From Planctomycetota bacterium (GTDB lineage: Bacteria; Planctomycetota; UBA1135; UBA2386), in NCBI GenBank assembly GCA_016794425.1, contig JAEUHR010000023.1, forward strand, positions 267,387 through 331,386: 64,000 nt of DNA, in the 5' to 3' direction. Of the stretch, positions 9,020 to 17,591 are shown one piece after another. Every line of letters begins with the position of its first letter. Position 1 is the stretch's first letter. The notes under the pieces are model-generated. The model saw nothing but the letters and a program-made list of their open reading frames with translations, had not been told where the DNA came from and did no database searches. The position numbers and the translations under genes are program-made.

Positions 9020-10570
9020 CTACACGAAGCCGGCGGCGAACAGGCGGGCGCCGAGTTCGCGGCGGTCGTCGCCCTTCATCGCCGGCGGCAGCACGTGGTT
9101 GACGGTCAGTTCGACGTCGAGCAGCCGGTCGCCGGGCACGTGCGGCGGCAGCTCGAACCGGAACGTGCGCGGCCCGTGGCCGAGCAGCGCGGTGCCGACG
9201 ACGCTGCCGGCGACGCGCGCGACCAGCGTGACGGTCTGTTCGGGCAACGGCGACGCGGCAGTCACGCGCAGCGTGCGCTGCGCCGCGCGCGGCCGCAGGT
9301 GCAGCGTGCCGCGCTGCATCATCCAGCGGAACGCCCCCTCGGGCGGCCGTTCGACGTCGTGGAAGCCGGCGTCGAGGCCACGTTCGTCCTCGCCCATGCG
9401 CACGTCGCCCGGATCGAGCTCGCGGTCGGCGACCACACGTTCGAGGATCTGCAGCGTCTCGCGCGCGGCACGGTCCCAGCTGAACGTCGCCGCCTGCGCG
9501 AGGCCCTGCTGCCGCAGCCGCTGCCGCAACGCATCGTCCTCGAGCACCTGTTGCAGCACGCGCGACAGTGCTGCGGTGTCCTTCGGATCGTCGACGTAGG
9601 CGACCGCGTCGCCGCCGACCTCGGGCAGCGACGCGACGCGGCTCGTGACCACCGGCGCGCCGCAGCTCATCGCCTCGATCACGGGCAGGCCGAAGCCCTC
9701 GTAGAGCGTCGGATAGCAGAACAGAGCGCAGGTGTTGTAGAGCGCGACCAGCTCTTCGTCGGTGACGAAGCCGAGCAGGTGCACCTTGTCGGCGAGACCG
9801 TGGCGCGCCACCGCTTCGTGCACGGCCGAGTTCTTCCAGCCCGACCCGCCGGCGATCGCGAGCCGCGCCGGATGGCGGCTCCTCGCCTGCAGCGCCGCGT
9901 AGGCTTCGACCAGCGTCGCGAGGTTCTTGCGCGGTTCGACCGAGCCGACGTAGAGCACGAACGGCGCACCGCCGAGCTGCGCCTGGAAGCGCGCCGGCAC
10001 CGCGGCGCCGGGCAACTGGCGGCACATCGGATCGGCGGCCTCGTGCACGACGTCGATGTGGTCGGCCGGCACGCCCATCGCGCGCACCAGTTCCTGCTTG
10101 CTGAAGTGCGACACGGTGACGAAACGGTGCGCGAGCCGCACCGAGCGCTCGAACTGCTGTTCGCAGTAGACGCGGTTGGCCTCGGTCGAGAACTCCGGGT
10201 GCACGCGGAACGACACGTCGTGCCAGACGCAGACCAGCCGCGGCAGCCAGCGGTCCGGCGCGTTGTGGAACGGGCTGAAGTAGACGTCCGGCGGCGGGCC
10301 GAGCAGGCGCTGGCGGCCGGCGCGGTCGCTCTGCTGCCAGCGGCGGTCGAGCCAGCGCTGCGGCCAGCGGCCGCAGACGCGGCGGAAGTTGGCGGCCTTC
10401 GGCAGCACCGACTCGCGGTGGTTCGGCGGCAGCGAGTGCCACGTGATCGGGTACAGCAGGTACTCGTTGTGCCGGTCGACGCGCGCCAGCGCCTCCACCA
10501 ACGACCGCGTGTACGACGGCAGGCCCGTCTTGCTGTCCGCGGTCATGGAGACGTCGATGCCGATCCGCAT
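9020..10570 (-). CDS. GT4-family glycosyltransferase with C-terminal beta-sandwich-like module
   Basis: This 516-residue GT-B enzyme starts MRIGIDVSMTADSKTGLPSY. The donor domain has FVLYVGSVEPRKNLATLVEA and YPTLYEGFGLPVIEAMSCGA, the standard GT4 glutamate region. Residues ~395-516 form an extra module, GAFRWMMQRGTLHLRP... ending in DDRRELGARLF, which is clearly similar to the C-terminus of the divergently encoded GT2 protein at 10652-12505. I chose the ATG at 10570 because the family motif begins there; the frame stays open upstream without homology. It is the first gene of the minus-strand glycosyltransferase run and shares an 81-base divergent promoter region with the GT2 gene. Donor and acceptor are unknown. 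Confidence 0.92.
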   Translation of the reverse strand: MRIGIDVSMTADSKTGLPSYTRSLVEALARVDRHNEYLLYPITWHSLPPNHRESVLPKAANFRRVCGRWPQRWLDRRWQQSDRAGRQRLLGPPPDVYFSPFHNAPDRWLPRLVCVWHDVSFRVHPEFSTEANRVYCEQQFERSVRLAHRFVTVSHFSKQELVRAMGVPADHIDVVHEAADPMCRQLPGAAVPARFQAQLGGAPFVLYVGSVEPRKNLATLVEAYAALQARSRHPARLAIAGGSGWKNSAVHEAVARHGLADKVHLLGFVTDEELVALYNTCALFCYPTLYEGFGLPVIEAMSCGAPVVTSRVASLPEVGGDAVAYVDDPKDTAALSRVLQQVLEDDALRQRLRQQGLAQAATFSWDRAARETLQILERVVADRELDPGDVRMGEDERGLDAGFHDVERPPEGAFRWMMQRGTLHLRPRAAQRTLRVTAASPLPEQTVTLVARVAGSVVGTALLGHGPRTFRFELPPHVPGDRLLDVELTVNHVLPPAMKGDDRRELGARLFAAGFV

Positions 10571-10651
10571 CGGCGGGATCAGACGCGACGCCGCAGCCGT
10601 GCGCAACGCCGCGCTCGCGCGCGGCGCGCGGCGCCGGCAGAATCGCGCGCG

Positions 10652-12505
10652 ATGCCGCCGCTCGCCCTCGTCGTCTGTCCCCTGCCGCGCGATCGCGCCG
10701 CCGCGCGGTGCACGCAGACGCTGCTCGCGGGCCTCGCCGCCGACGACGTCGTGCTGTTCTGCCCGGAGCCGTACCAGGCGCCGGCCGCGTGGAGCCGTTC
10801 GCACCGGCTGTTGCCGCTCGCCGACCTCGCGCACGAACGCGCGCGCGGCGCGGTGTCGGCGCCGGTGTTCCTGGTCGACGGCGGCCCCGGTGAAGCGCGG
10901 CTGCGGCGGCTCGCGGCGAGCGTGCCCGGCGTGTTCGTCGAAGCGGCCACGAACCCGACCGCGGCGGCGCTGCGCCAGGCCGCCGCCGCGGTGACCGCGC
11001 TGCCGACCGCGCGCGACCCGGCGACCGCGCCGTCGGTCGAGGCGATGGTGCTCGCCTACAAGAGCAAACACTACGTGTCGCCGTGCCTGCAGTCGCTGCT
11101 CGAGCAGGACTGGCCCAACCTGACCATCACGGTGCTCGACAATGCGTCCGGCGACGGCACCGCGGACTTCGTGCGGCGCACGTTCCCGGGCATCGACGTG
11201 CACGAATCGCCGACCAACCTCGGTTTCGCGGCCGGTCACAACGTGCTGTTCGAGCGGTCGCGCGCCGACTTCGTCGTGCTGCTGAACCACGACGCGGTCG
11301 CGCGGCGCGACATGATCTCGGAGCTGGTCGCGGCCGCCGAGTCGCTGCCGCAGGGCGCGGCGTTCGGCGCCAAGATGCTGATGCGGCGCTGCCCGACGAT
11401 CCTGAACAGCACCGGCATCGTGATGGGCGAAGGCGGCTTCGCGGCCGACCGCGACATCGGCCGGCCCGACCTCGATCCGCGCTGCGAACCCGAACGCGTG
11501 TTCGCGGCCTGCGGCGGCGCGCTGCTGCTGCGCGGTTCGGCGCTGCGCGCGCTCGGCGGCTTCGATCCGACGTTCTTCATGTACGTCGAGGACGTCGACT
11601 GGTGCTGGCGCGCGCGGCTCGCCGGCCACGAGGTCTACTACGTGCCGAGCGCCACGGCGGTGCACGACTGGCACGGCGACATGGCCGCCGAAGGCAAGCC
11701 GAACGTGACCGAGGCCGAGGAAGTGGTCGCCGAACGCGAAGGCCGCCGCCGCGCGATGGTCGAGCGCAACCGGCTGCAGGCGGTGTTCAAGCACTACGAA
11801 CGCGCGCGGCTGCGCCGGATCTGGCGCGGCATCCGCGACCACGACCGCGGCCGGCAGGAAGCGCTGGCGAACCACGTGCGCAGCGGCGGCGGGCCGATGG
11901 CGGCGCGCGTGCTCGAAGCGGTGCAATCCGCGCACCGCTGGTGCCGGCGCCACGCGCTGTCGCTGCGCTGGCGGCGCTGGCAGACGCAGCGGCTGCGCCA
12001 GGTCGCCGACGCGAGCTACGTCGATCTGATCGTGCCGGGCTTCGCCGAGCCGACGGGGGTCGGCGACCTGCACGCGATCGTCGACCGCTTCTGCGCCAGG
12101 CCGCGCGCAGAACTGGCGCTCGGCAGCGACGACGCCGGCAGCCTCGGCCCGGGCTGGCACCACGCCGAGCCGGGTGCGCACGGCTTCGCCGGCCTGCGCT
12201 GGACGATGGCCGAGTGCTGGTTCTACCTGTGCCGACCGACGGCGTGGCGCACGGTCGTGCTGGTGCTGGTGCCGCAACCGCTCGACACCTGGGCCGAGCT
12301 GTGGGTCGACGGCGTCTGCGTCGGCCGCCAGGACGTGCCGAAGGACCGGCCGAACGAACTGCGCTTCTCGCTGCCGCAGCCGGCGCCGGCCGGCGGGGTC
12401 GTCGAGTGCCGCCTGCTCGGCGGCGCGTTCGTGCCCAAGCAGCGCGGCATGGGCGACGACACGCGCGAGCTCGGGCTGCACGTGGCGGCGATCCGGGCGG
12501 AGTAG
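10652..12505 (+). CDS. GT2-family glycosyltransferase with N-terminal extension and C-terminal module
   Basis: The protein has 617 residues. Residues ~1-125 are an extension of unknown function. Residues ~130-370 are a GT2 domain: VEAMVLAYKSKHYVSPCL, VLDNASGDGTADF, the metal-binding LLNHDAVARRDM, the acceptor-side GGFDPTFFMYVEDVDWCWRA and a following AVHDWHG. This pattern is that of rhamnosyltransferase-like WbbL enzymes of O-antigen and cell-wall synthesis. A helical basic region follows. Residues ~485-617 form a beta-rich module (GLRWTMAECWFYL ... DDTRELGLHV) that is shared with the neighbouring GT4 enzyme. It is transcribed divergently from the glycosyltransferase run and ends convergently with a secreted-protein gene, with a strong hairpin between them. 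Confidence 0.92.
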   Translation: MPPLALVVCPLPRDRAAARCTQTLLAGLAADDVVLFCPEPYQAPAAWSRSHRLLPLADLAHERARGAVSAPVFLVDGGPGEARLRRLAASVPGVFVEAATNPTAAALRQAAAAVTALPTARDPATAPSVEAMVLAYKSKHYVSPCLQSLLEQDWPNLTITVLDNASGDGTADFVRRTFPGIDVHESPTNLGFAAGHNVLFERSRADFVVLLNHDAVARRDMISELVAAAESLPQGAAFGAKMLMRRCPTILNSTGIVMGEGGFAADRDIGRPDLDPRCEPERVFAACGGALLLRGSALRALGGFDPTFFMYVEDVDWCWRARLAGHEVYYVPSATAVHDWHGDMAAEGKPNVTEAEEVVAEREGRRRAMVERNRLQAVFKHYERARLRRIWRGIRDHDRGRQEALANHVRSGGGPMAARVLEAVQSAHRWCRRHALSLRWRRWQTQRLRQVADASYVDLIVPGFAEPTGVGDLHAIVDRFCARPRAELALGSDDAGSLGPGWHHAEPGAHGFAGLRWTMAECWFYLCRPTAWRTVVLVLVPQPLDTWAELWVDGVCVGRQDVPKDRPNELRFSLPQPAPAGGVVECRLLGGAFVPKQRGMGDDTRELGLHVAAIRAE

Positions 12506-12531
12506 CGGCCGTTCCGGCACCGGCAACGAAC

Positions 12532-12563
12532 GCGGGCCCGCGGGTCGACGACCCCGGGCCCGC
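12532..12563. terminator. Candidate bidirectional terminator hairpin
   Basis: GCGGGCCCG at 12532-12540 pairs perfectly with CGGGCCCGC at 12555-12563, and the inner bases can extend the stem (GGGT with ACCC around CGACG). It lies between the convergent stops of the GT2 gene (12505) and the secreted-protein gene (12601). There is no T tract on either side, so it may act with Rho or simply protect 3' ends. Confidence 0.5.
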
Positions 12564-12600
12564 AGCCGTCGGTGCCCGCGCACCGACCCGACTCACCGGC

Positions 12601-14538
12601 TCAGAACGTCTGCGTGTAGGTCGCGACGCCGTTGCTGAGCAGGAAGCCGCCCGCCTCGCCGTTCACGAGCGGGAACGCCGTGTTGAACAGCGACACGGCC
12701 TGCGCGCCGATCACGTTGCCCGGCGCGAACACGACGTTGTTGAACACCAGCGACCAGGTCGCCGTCGGCGCCAGCGTCAGCTGGCCGCCGAGGTCGACGT
12801 CCAGCGTGGCGACGTAGGCGTTGCAGCCCGGCACGGTCGTCAGCAGACCGGTCAGCGGGAAGCCGCCCGGCAGCGGCGCGACCGACAGGAACAGCGTCGA
12901 GATGTAGACGCCGCTGCCCGGCACGAACTCGGGCAGGTTCGCCGCCGTGAACGTGACGTTGGTGCTCGGGTTGATCACCGGCGCCGGCGCCGCCGCCAGC
13001 GTCATCGCCGTCAGGCTCTGCTGCGGCGACATCACCGCCGCGCTCAGCGCCGCCAGCGACTGCGACACCGGCGTCACGATGCCGGTGCCGGCCAGCGTGC
13101 AGCCGACCAGCACGTCGCCGGTCGACGTCGACACCGTCATCGCCGGCCACAGCATCGTCACGTCACCGGTGGCCATGTTGATCTGCCACTGGTAGGTGCT
13201 CGGCGCCACGGTCGGCGGCGTGCCGGTGGCCTCGACACCCTCGGCCGTGACGTAGAGCACGCCACCGACCTCTTCGCGCTTGAACTTGCCGCTGCCGGCT
13301 TCGGTCGGGCTCTGGCTGAGCCAGGTGTAGAACGCGAGGCCGGTCGCAGCCACCGTGTCGAGCAGCGCCGGCGTCGTGTCCGTGCCCTGGTTGCCGGTCG
13401 CGGCCGCGGTCAGGATGCCCTCCGAGGAGAGCGTCCAGGTCGCCGCGACACCGCCCGGAACCGGGATCGGCGCCGACGGCGAGAACGACTCCACGCCGGT
13501 GCTGAGGTTCGCGGTGATCGTGGCACCGACCGACGGCGCCAGGTAGAGCGCCGCCGCGGTGCCGGGCAGCCAGTTCACGACGTAGCCGGTCGGCGTCCGC
13601 GTGAACTGCAGCGCGTTGCCGTCCAGCGCCGCCTTGGCCGACGCGTGGTCGGCGAACAGCTGGAACACGTCGTCGGTGTCGGCACCGATGAACGCGTGGC
13701 AGCCGCTGCCGTAGGCGAAGTTCGCGGCCGGCTCGATCCCGCCGCAAGTCTGGATGGCGACGTAGCCGCCGATGCCGTTCGGGCTGATCTGCAGCGTCTT
13801 GTCGTTCAGGTCGAACGCGCCGGTGGTCGCGAAGCTCTCGTACAGCAGACCCTCGGTGCCGCTGTTGGCGATGCCGCCGGGCGCCGTCAGGTTGCGCGAC
13901 GGCGAGCTGGCCGAACCGACCGCGTTGCCGATCGAGATGCCGACGAAGCGCGTCGCCGACATCACCGGGAACGTGTTGCCGTACTCGAACACCACCACGC
14001 CGGACGCCAGCAGCGTGCAGGCGAAACTGAAGCGGTCGGTCGTGTTCGCGAAGCGGGTCATGTCGGTCCAGCTGACCTTGACCTGACCCGGCGTCACCTG
14101 GCAGGTGATCGCCCACGCCGCGCCGGCCACCACCGAAGCCTCGTGGTCGCCACCGAGCGGGAAGATGCGCGGCGAGCCGCCGGCCGGGCCACGCGCTTCG
14201 TCGAGCGTGTTGACGCCGAACAGCGCGCCGCCGGCCGGCTGGGTGAGCGCCGCGGTCGAATCGGTCAGGTAGACCTCACCGTTGGTGTTGATCCACATGC
14301 GGTCCAGGGTGCCGACGGCACCGGGCATCGGGAATCCACCGGGCCCGAACGCGGGCGTGATGTCGATCGGCGTCGGCGTCAGGCCTTCGTCGTCGACCGG
14401 ATTGGTCGCAGCGAAACCGTTGGTCGACGACCAGGAGGCGAGCGTGATCGGACCGACAGCGGGAGTCGTGTAGCACTGGGCGTGCGCGGCCGCGGCGAGC
14501 AGCGACGCGGCAGCGAAGATCGTGGAGGTGCGGAGCAT
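12601..14538 (-). CDS. Large secreted protein, nidogen-like N-terminus, unknown function
   Basis: The protein has 645 residues with a clear signal peptide (MLRTSTIFAAASLLAAAAHA) that sets the start at 14538; the upstream extension of the open frame is Arg/Pro-rich and not a signal. The first ~250 residues resemble a nidogen-type extracellular domain: VGTLDRMWINTNGEVYLTDS, then VKVSWTDMTRFANTTDRFSF and GVVVFEYGNTFP. The C-terminal ~100 residues (PGCNAYVATLDVDLGGQLTL and following) resemble the shared C-terminal beta-module of other secreted proteins in this window. A paired-Cys pattern is consistent with export. A structural or surface role is likely, but no enzyme motif is seen. The start has no obvious ribosome binding site. 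Confidence 0.85.
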   Translation of the reverse strand: MLRTSTIFAAASLLAAAAHAQCYTTPAVGPITLASWSSTNGFAATNPVDDEGLTPTPIDITPAFGPGGFPMPGAVGTLDRMWINTNGEVYLTDSTAALTQPAGGALFGVNTLDEARGPAGGSPRIFPLGGDHEASVVAGAAWAITCQVTPGQVKVSWTDMTRFANTTDRFSFACTLLASGVVVFEYGNTFPVMSATRFVGISIGNAVGSASSPSRNLTAPGGIANSGTEGLLYESFATTGAFDLNDKTLQISPNGIGGYVAIQTCGGIEPAANFAYGSGCHAFIGADTDDVFQLFADHASAKAALDGNALQFTRTPTGYVVNWLPGTAAALYLAPSVGATITANLSTGVESFSPSAPIPVPGGVAATWTLSSEGILTAAATGNQGTDTTPALLDTVAATGLAFYTWLSQSPTEAGSGKFKREEVGGVLYVTAEGVEATGTPPTVAPSTYQWQINMATGDVTMLWPAMTVSTSTGDVLVGCTLAGTGIVTPVSQSLAALSAAVMSPQQSLTAMTLAAAPAPVINPSTNVTFTAANLPEFVPGSGVYISTLFLSVAPLPGGFPLTGLLTTVPGCNAYVATLDVDLGGQLTLAPTATWSLVFNNVVFAPGNVIGAQAVSLFNTAFPLVNGEAGGFLLSNGVATYTQTF

Positions 14539-14793
14539 GAGCAGGGAAAACACGTGGGGTTGGGACCCGAGGCGCGGTGGCCTCCACCGCGCGATTCGGC
14601 CTCGGATCGAGGAGCGCACCCTAGCTGTCTCGCGCGAACCGTCTACCCCCGGGAGCAGCCGGATCGCCGGGAACGTATGTGCGGTTCGATCCGGAAGTCC
14701 CGGCCGGCGGGCGACCTGCCGCACTCCTGCTGGCGAAGCTCCGCGACCGGTGACGAGGTGCGCGTCCCGCCGCAACGGGACCCACACGAAGCT

Positions 14794-15945
14794 TCACCGC
14801 ACCGTGCCGCCGAGCACCGGCGCCAGCTGCACCGGCAGATCGATCGCCGACCAGGCGCTGAACCAGAGCTGCAGATCCTGCAGGAACGGCAGCGGCGGGA
14901 TCACGATGCCGTAGGCCGCCTGCCCCTGGCCATCGGCGACCATGCCCGCGAGGAAGATGGAGTTCGCCGCAAAGCCCCAATCGGGCTGCACCACGATCGG
15001 ATAGCTCACCGGCGCCTGCAGGAAGAAGGTCGCGTGCACGAACACCGGCAGGCCCGGCCGCGTGCGGAAGTCGAGCGTGAACAGCTGGCCGATCTCGATC
15101 TGGTCGTTCGTCGACACGCCGAGCACCAGACTGTCCTGCACCGCGCCGACGAACGAACCCGGTGCGCCCAGGTTGTCGAGCGCCGAGCCGCGCTCGAACG
15201 CGATCGGCGACGACGACTGGTTCGAGACCGCGGCGCACGGCAGCGTGGACTGGTTCCACGCGGCGACGTCGGTGTCGACGAACCAGGCGCGCGCCGCGCC
15301 GGTCGCCTGCACTCCGTTCGCAGCGGCGGTCACGCCGTGGAATCCGTTCGTGCCGCCGCGCACGAAGCTGTTGCCGACGTGCAGCGACGAACTGCCGCCG
15401 GCCCTGATGCCGCACGGATTCGGCAACCACGAGGCCGGCGCGCCGCGGAACTGGCACTGCACCGCGCTGACGCTGGCGGTGCCGAGCAGTTCGAGGGCGG
15501 CGCCGAAGCCGTCGACCACGCAGTCCCGCAGCACCGCGTTGGCGTCCTGCACGGTCATGCCCAGCGTGACGTCGGTGCCGGTGAACGCGACCGCGCCGGC
15601 CGCCGCGGCACCAGTCGGCGGTCGCACGAGCACCTGCGTCCGCAGCTCCAGGCCCTCGATCGCCGCCGTCTGGCCGGCGGGCAACTCGACGATGCAGGCC
15701 GCGAGCGACGCCGGCCCGGCGACCACGACGCTGGCGCCGAACGGCTCGGCGCGCAGGGTCACGCCCTTGTCGAGCGTGAAGGCCGCGTAGGTCCCGGCGG
15801 TCACGTGGACGACGTCACCGGGCGCCGCGGCGGCCAGCGCCGCGACGATGTCGGGATGCATCAGGCCCGGACCGACGGTGCGCAGCGTCTGGGCCAACGC
15901 CGGTGTGGCACAGAGCAATACGGACAGACACATCGGGTGGGACAT
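14794..15945 (-). CDS. Secreted parallel beta-helix (pectate-lyase-like fold) protein
   Basis: The protein has 383 residues. The signal peptide MSHPMCLSVLLCATPALAQ and a GAGGAG-like ribosome site five bases upstream decide the start at 15945 over a longer frame. It opens with the pattern VGPGLMHPDIVAALAAAAPG, DVVHVTAGTY, FTLDKGVTLRAE, which is the standard beginning of secreted right-handed beta-helix proteins, where DIVxAL...PGDxIxVxxGTY repeats in many planctomycete proteins. The last ~110 residues (FRTRPGLPVFVHATFFLQAP ... LQDLQLWFSAWSAIDLP) form the C-terminal module common to secreted proteins here. No catalytic residues of polysaccharide lyases can be pointed to, so enzymatic function is open. 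It lies divergent from cysC, with 135 bases between the starts. Confidence 0.85.
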   Translation of the reverse strand: MSHPMCLSVLLCATPALAQTLRTVGPGLMHPDIVAALAAAAPGDVVHVTAGTYAAFTLDKGVTLRAEPFGASVVVAGPASLAACIVELPAGQTAAIEGLELRTQVLVRPPTGAAAAGAVAFTGTDVTLGMTVQDANAVLRDCVVDGFGAALELLGTASVSAVQCQFRGAPASWLPNPCGIRAGGSSSLHVGNSFVRGGTNGFHGVTAAANGVQATGAARAWFVDTDVAAWNQSTLPCAAVSNQSSSPIAFERGSALDNLGAPGSFVGAVQDSLVLGVSTNDQIEIGQLFTLDFRTRPGLPVFVHATFFLQAPVSYPIVVQPDWGFAANSIFLAGMVADGQGQAAYGIVIPPLPFLQDLQLWFSAWSAIDLPVQLAPVLGGTVR

Positions 15946-15949
15946 GGTT

Positions 15950-15955
15950 CTCCTC
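15950..15955 (-). promoter_or_regulatory. Ribosome binding site deciding the 15945 start
   Basis: On the minus strand GAGGAG lies four bases upstream of the ATG at 15945. It is one of the few good Shine-Dalgarno matches in the window and supports this start over the upstream in-frame ATG at 16002. Confidence 0.7.
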
Positions 15956-16080
15956 GTGGCGACGAGGCCGCCGAGGCTAGCCGATGCCGGCCCGCGAGGC
16001 ACGGTTCACGGCCGGGTGGCCACGCTGCCGATTGAATCTGCCCGCCGCGACCGCGACCCTACTCGCCCGCCACGTTCCGC

Positions 16081-16686
16081 ATGCCCACCGACCCCCGCAA
16101 CCTGACGCGCCACGCCGGCGCCGTGACGCGCCAGGACCGCGAACGGCGGCTCGGCCAGCGCAGCGCCGTGGTCTGGTTCACGGGCCTGTCCGGCTCCGGC
16201 AAGTCGACGGTCGCGCACGCGCTCGAGGAACGGCTGGCCCGGGAGGGACGCCTGACCTACGTGCTCGACGGCGACAACGTGCGCCACGGGCTGTGCAAGG
16301 ACCTCGGCTTCTCGGCCGCCGATCGCAGCGAGAACATCCGGCGGGTCGGCGAGGTCGCCGCGCTGATGGTCGACGCCGGCGTGCTGGTGCTGACGTCGTT
16401 CATCTCGCCGTACCGGCAGGACCGCGCCGCCGTGCGCGCGATCGTCGGCCGCGACTTCGTCGAGGTGTTCGTCGATGCGCCGCTCGCGGTCTGCGAGGCG
16501 CGCGACCCGAAGGGCCTCTACCAGAAGGCCCGCGCCGGCAAGATCGCCGAGTTCACCGGCGTGTCGGCGCCGTACGAACCACCCGAACACCCGGACCTCC
16601 ACCTCCGCACCGGCGAGCAGTCGCTCGCCGACTGCGTCGGCGCGGTCCACGATCTGCTGGCCGCGCGCGGCCTGTTGCACGCATGA
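16081..16686 (+). CDS. cysC: Adenylylsulfate (APS) kinase
   Basis: The protein has 201 residues, the usual length for the enzyme that phosphorylates APS to PAPS with ATP. The Walker A loop [11 protein letters not shown], the [16 protein letters not shown] segment that binds [14 protein letters not shown], the lid region FISPYRQDR and the C-terminal [20 protein letters not shown] are all intact, so it should be active. It is the first gene of a tight operon: its TGA overlaps the ATG of cysD as ATGA. With cysD and the cysN-cysC fusion it would supply PAPS, here most plausibly for the sulfotransferases at 22053-23790, because no PAPS reductase is seen nearby. Confidence 0.96.
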   Translation: MPTDPRNLTRHAGAVTRQDRERRLGQRSAVVWFTGLSGSGKSTVAHALEERLAREGRLTYVLDGDNVRHGLCKDLGFSAADRSENIRRVGEVAALMVDAGVLVLTSFISPYRQDRAAVRAIVGRDFVEVFVDAPLAVCEARDPKGLYQKARAGKIAEFTGVSAPYEPPEHPDLHLRTGEQSLADCVGAVHDLLAARGLLHA

Positions 16687-17591
16687 CCAAGTACGCGCTG
16701 AGCCACCTGCAGCAGTTGGAGCAGGAGAGCATCCACATCATCCGCGAGGTCGCGGCCGAGTTCAGCAACCCGGTGATGCTGTACTCGATCGGCAAGGACT
16801 CCGGCGTGATGCTGCGGCTGGCGCAGAAGGCGTTCGCGCCGGCGAAGATCCCGTTCAAGGTGCTGCACGTCAACACGACGTGGAAGTTCCGCGAGATGAT
16901 CGAGTTCCGCGACCGGCTGGTCCGCGAGATGGGCCTCGACTTCGTCGAGTGGATCAACCCCGAGGGCATCAAGCAGGGCATCGGCCCGTTCACGCACGGC
17001 ACGCAGCGCCACACGCACGTGATGAAGACCGAGGCGCTGAAGCAGGCGCTGGACGCCGGCGGCTACGACGCGGCGTTCGGCGGCGCGCGCCGCGACGAGG
17101 AGAAGAGCCGCGCCAAGGAGCGCGTGTTCAGCTTCCGCGACCGCTTCCACCAGTGGGACCCGAAGAACCAGCGGCCCGAGCTGTGGAACCTGTTCAACTG
17201 CCGCGTCGCCAAGGGCGAGTCGATCCGCGTGTTCCCGCTGTCGAACTGGACCGAGCTCGACGTCTGGCTCTACGTGCATCGCGAACAGCTGCCGATGGTG
17301 CCGCTCTACTTCGCGAAGGAACGGCCGGTCGTGCGCCGCAACGGCACCTGGATCATGGTCGACGACGACCGCATGCCGCTGGATCCCGGCGAGACGCCGC
17401 AGATGAAGAAGGTCCGCTTCCGCACGCTCGGCTGCTATCCGCTGACCGGCGCGATCGAGTCGGACGCCGACACGCTGCCGAAGATCATCGAGGAGATGCT
17501 GCGCAGCCGCGACAGCGAGCGGCAGGGCCGCGTGATCGACTTCGACGAGGGCGGCTCGATGGAGGAGAAGAAGCGCGAGGGGTACTTCTGA
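16683..17591 (+). CDS. cysD: Sulfate adenylyltransferase small subunit
   Basis: This 302-residue protein is the ATP-pyrophosphatase-fold subunit that makes APS from sulfate and ATP together with CysN. The PP-loop motif [17 protein letters not shown], the [11 protein letters not shown] segment, [20 protein letters not shown] and [14 protein letters not shown] are all conserved. Both ends overlap neighbours (ATGA with cysC, TGATG with cysN), so translation of the three subunits is probably coupled. Length is normal for the family. Confidence 0.97.
   Translation: MTKYALSHLQQLEQESIHIIREVAAEFSNPVMLYSIGKDSGVMLRLAQKAFAPAKIPFKVLHVNTTWKFREMIEFRDRLVREMGLDFVEWINPEGIKQGIGPFTHGTQRHTHVMKTEALKQALDAGGYDAAFGGARRDEEKSRAKERVFSFRDRFHQWDPKNQRPELWNLFNCRVAKGESIRVFPLSNWTELDVWLYVHREQLPMVPLYFAKERPVVRRNGTWIMVDDDRMPLDPGETPQMKKVRFRTLGCYPLTGAIESDADTLPKIIEEMLRSRDSERQGRVIDFDEGGSMEEKKREGYF

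Noticed and set aside
4055..10651. Very long plus-strand open frame antisense to the glycosyltransferase genes
   Set aside because: The translation is Arg/Ala/Val/Asp-rich with no recognisable motif, as expected for antisense of GC-rich genes. Only the last part, from 10652, is a real GT2 gene.
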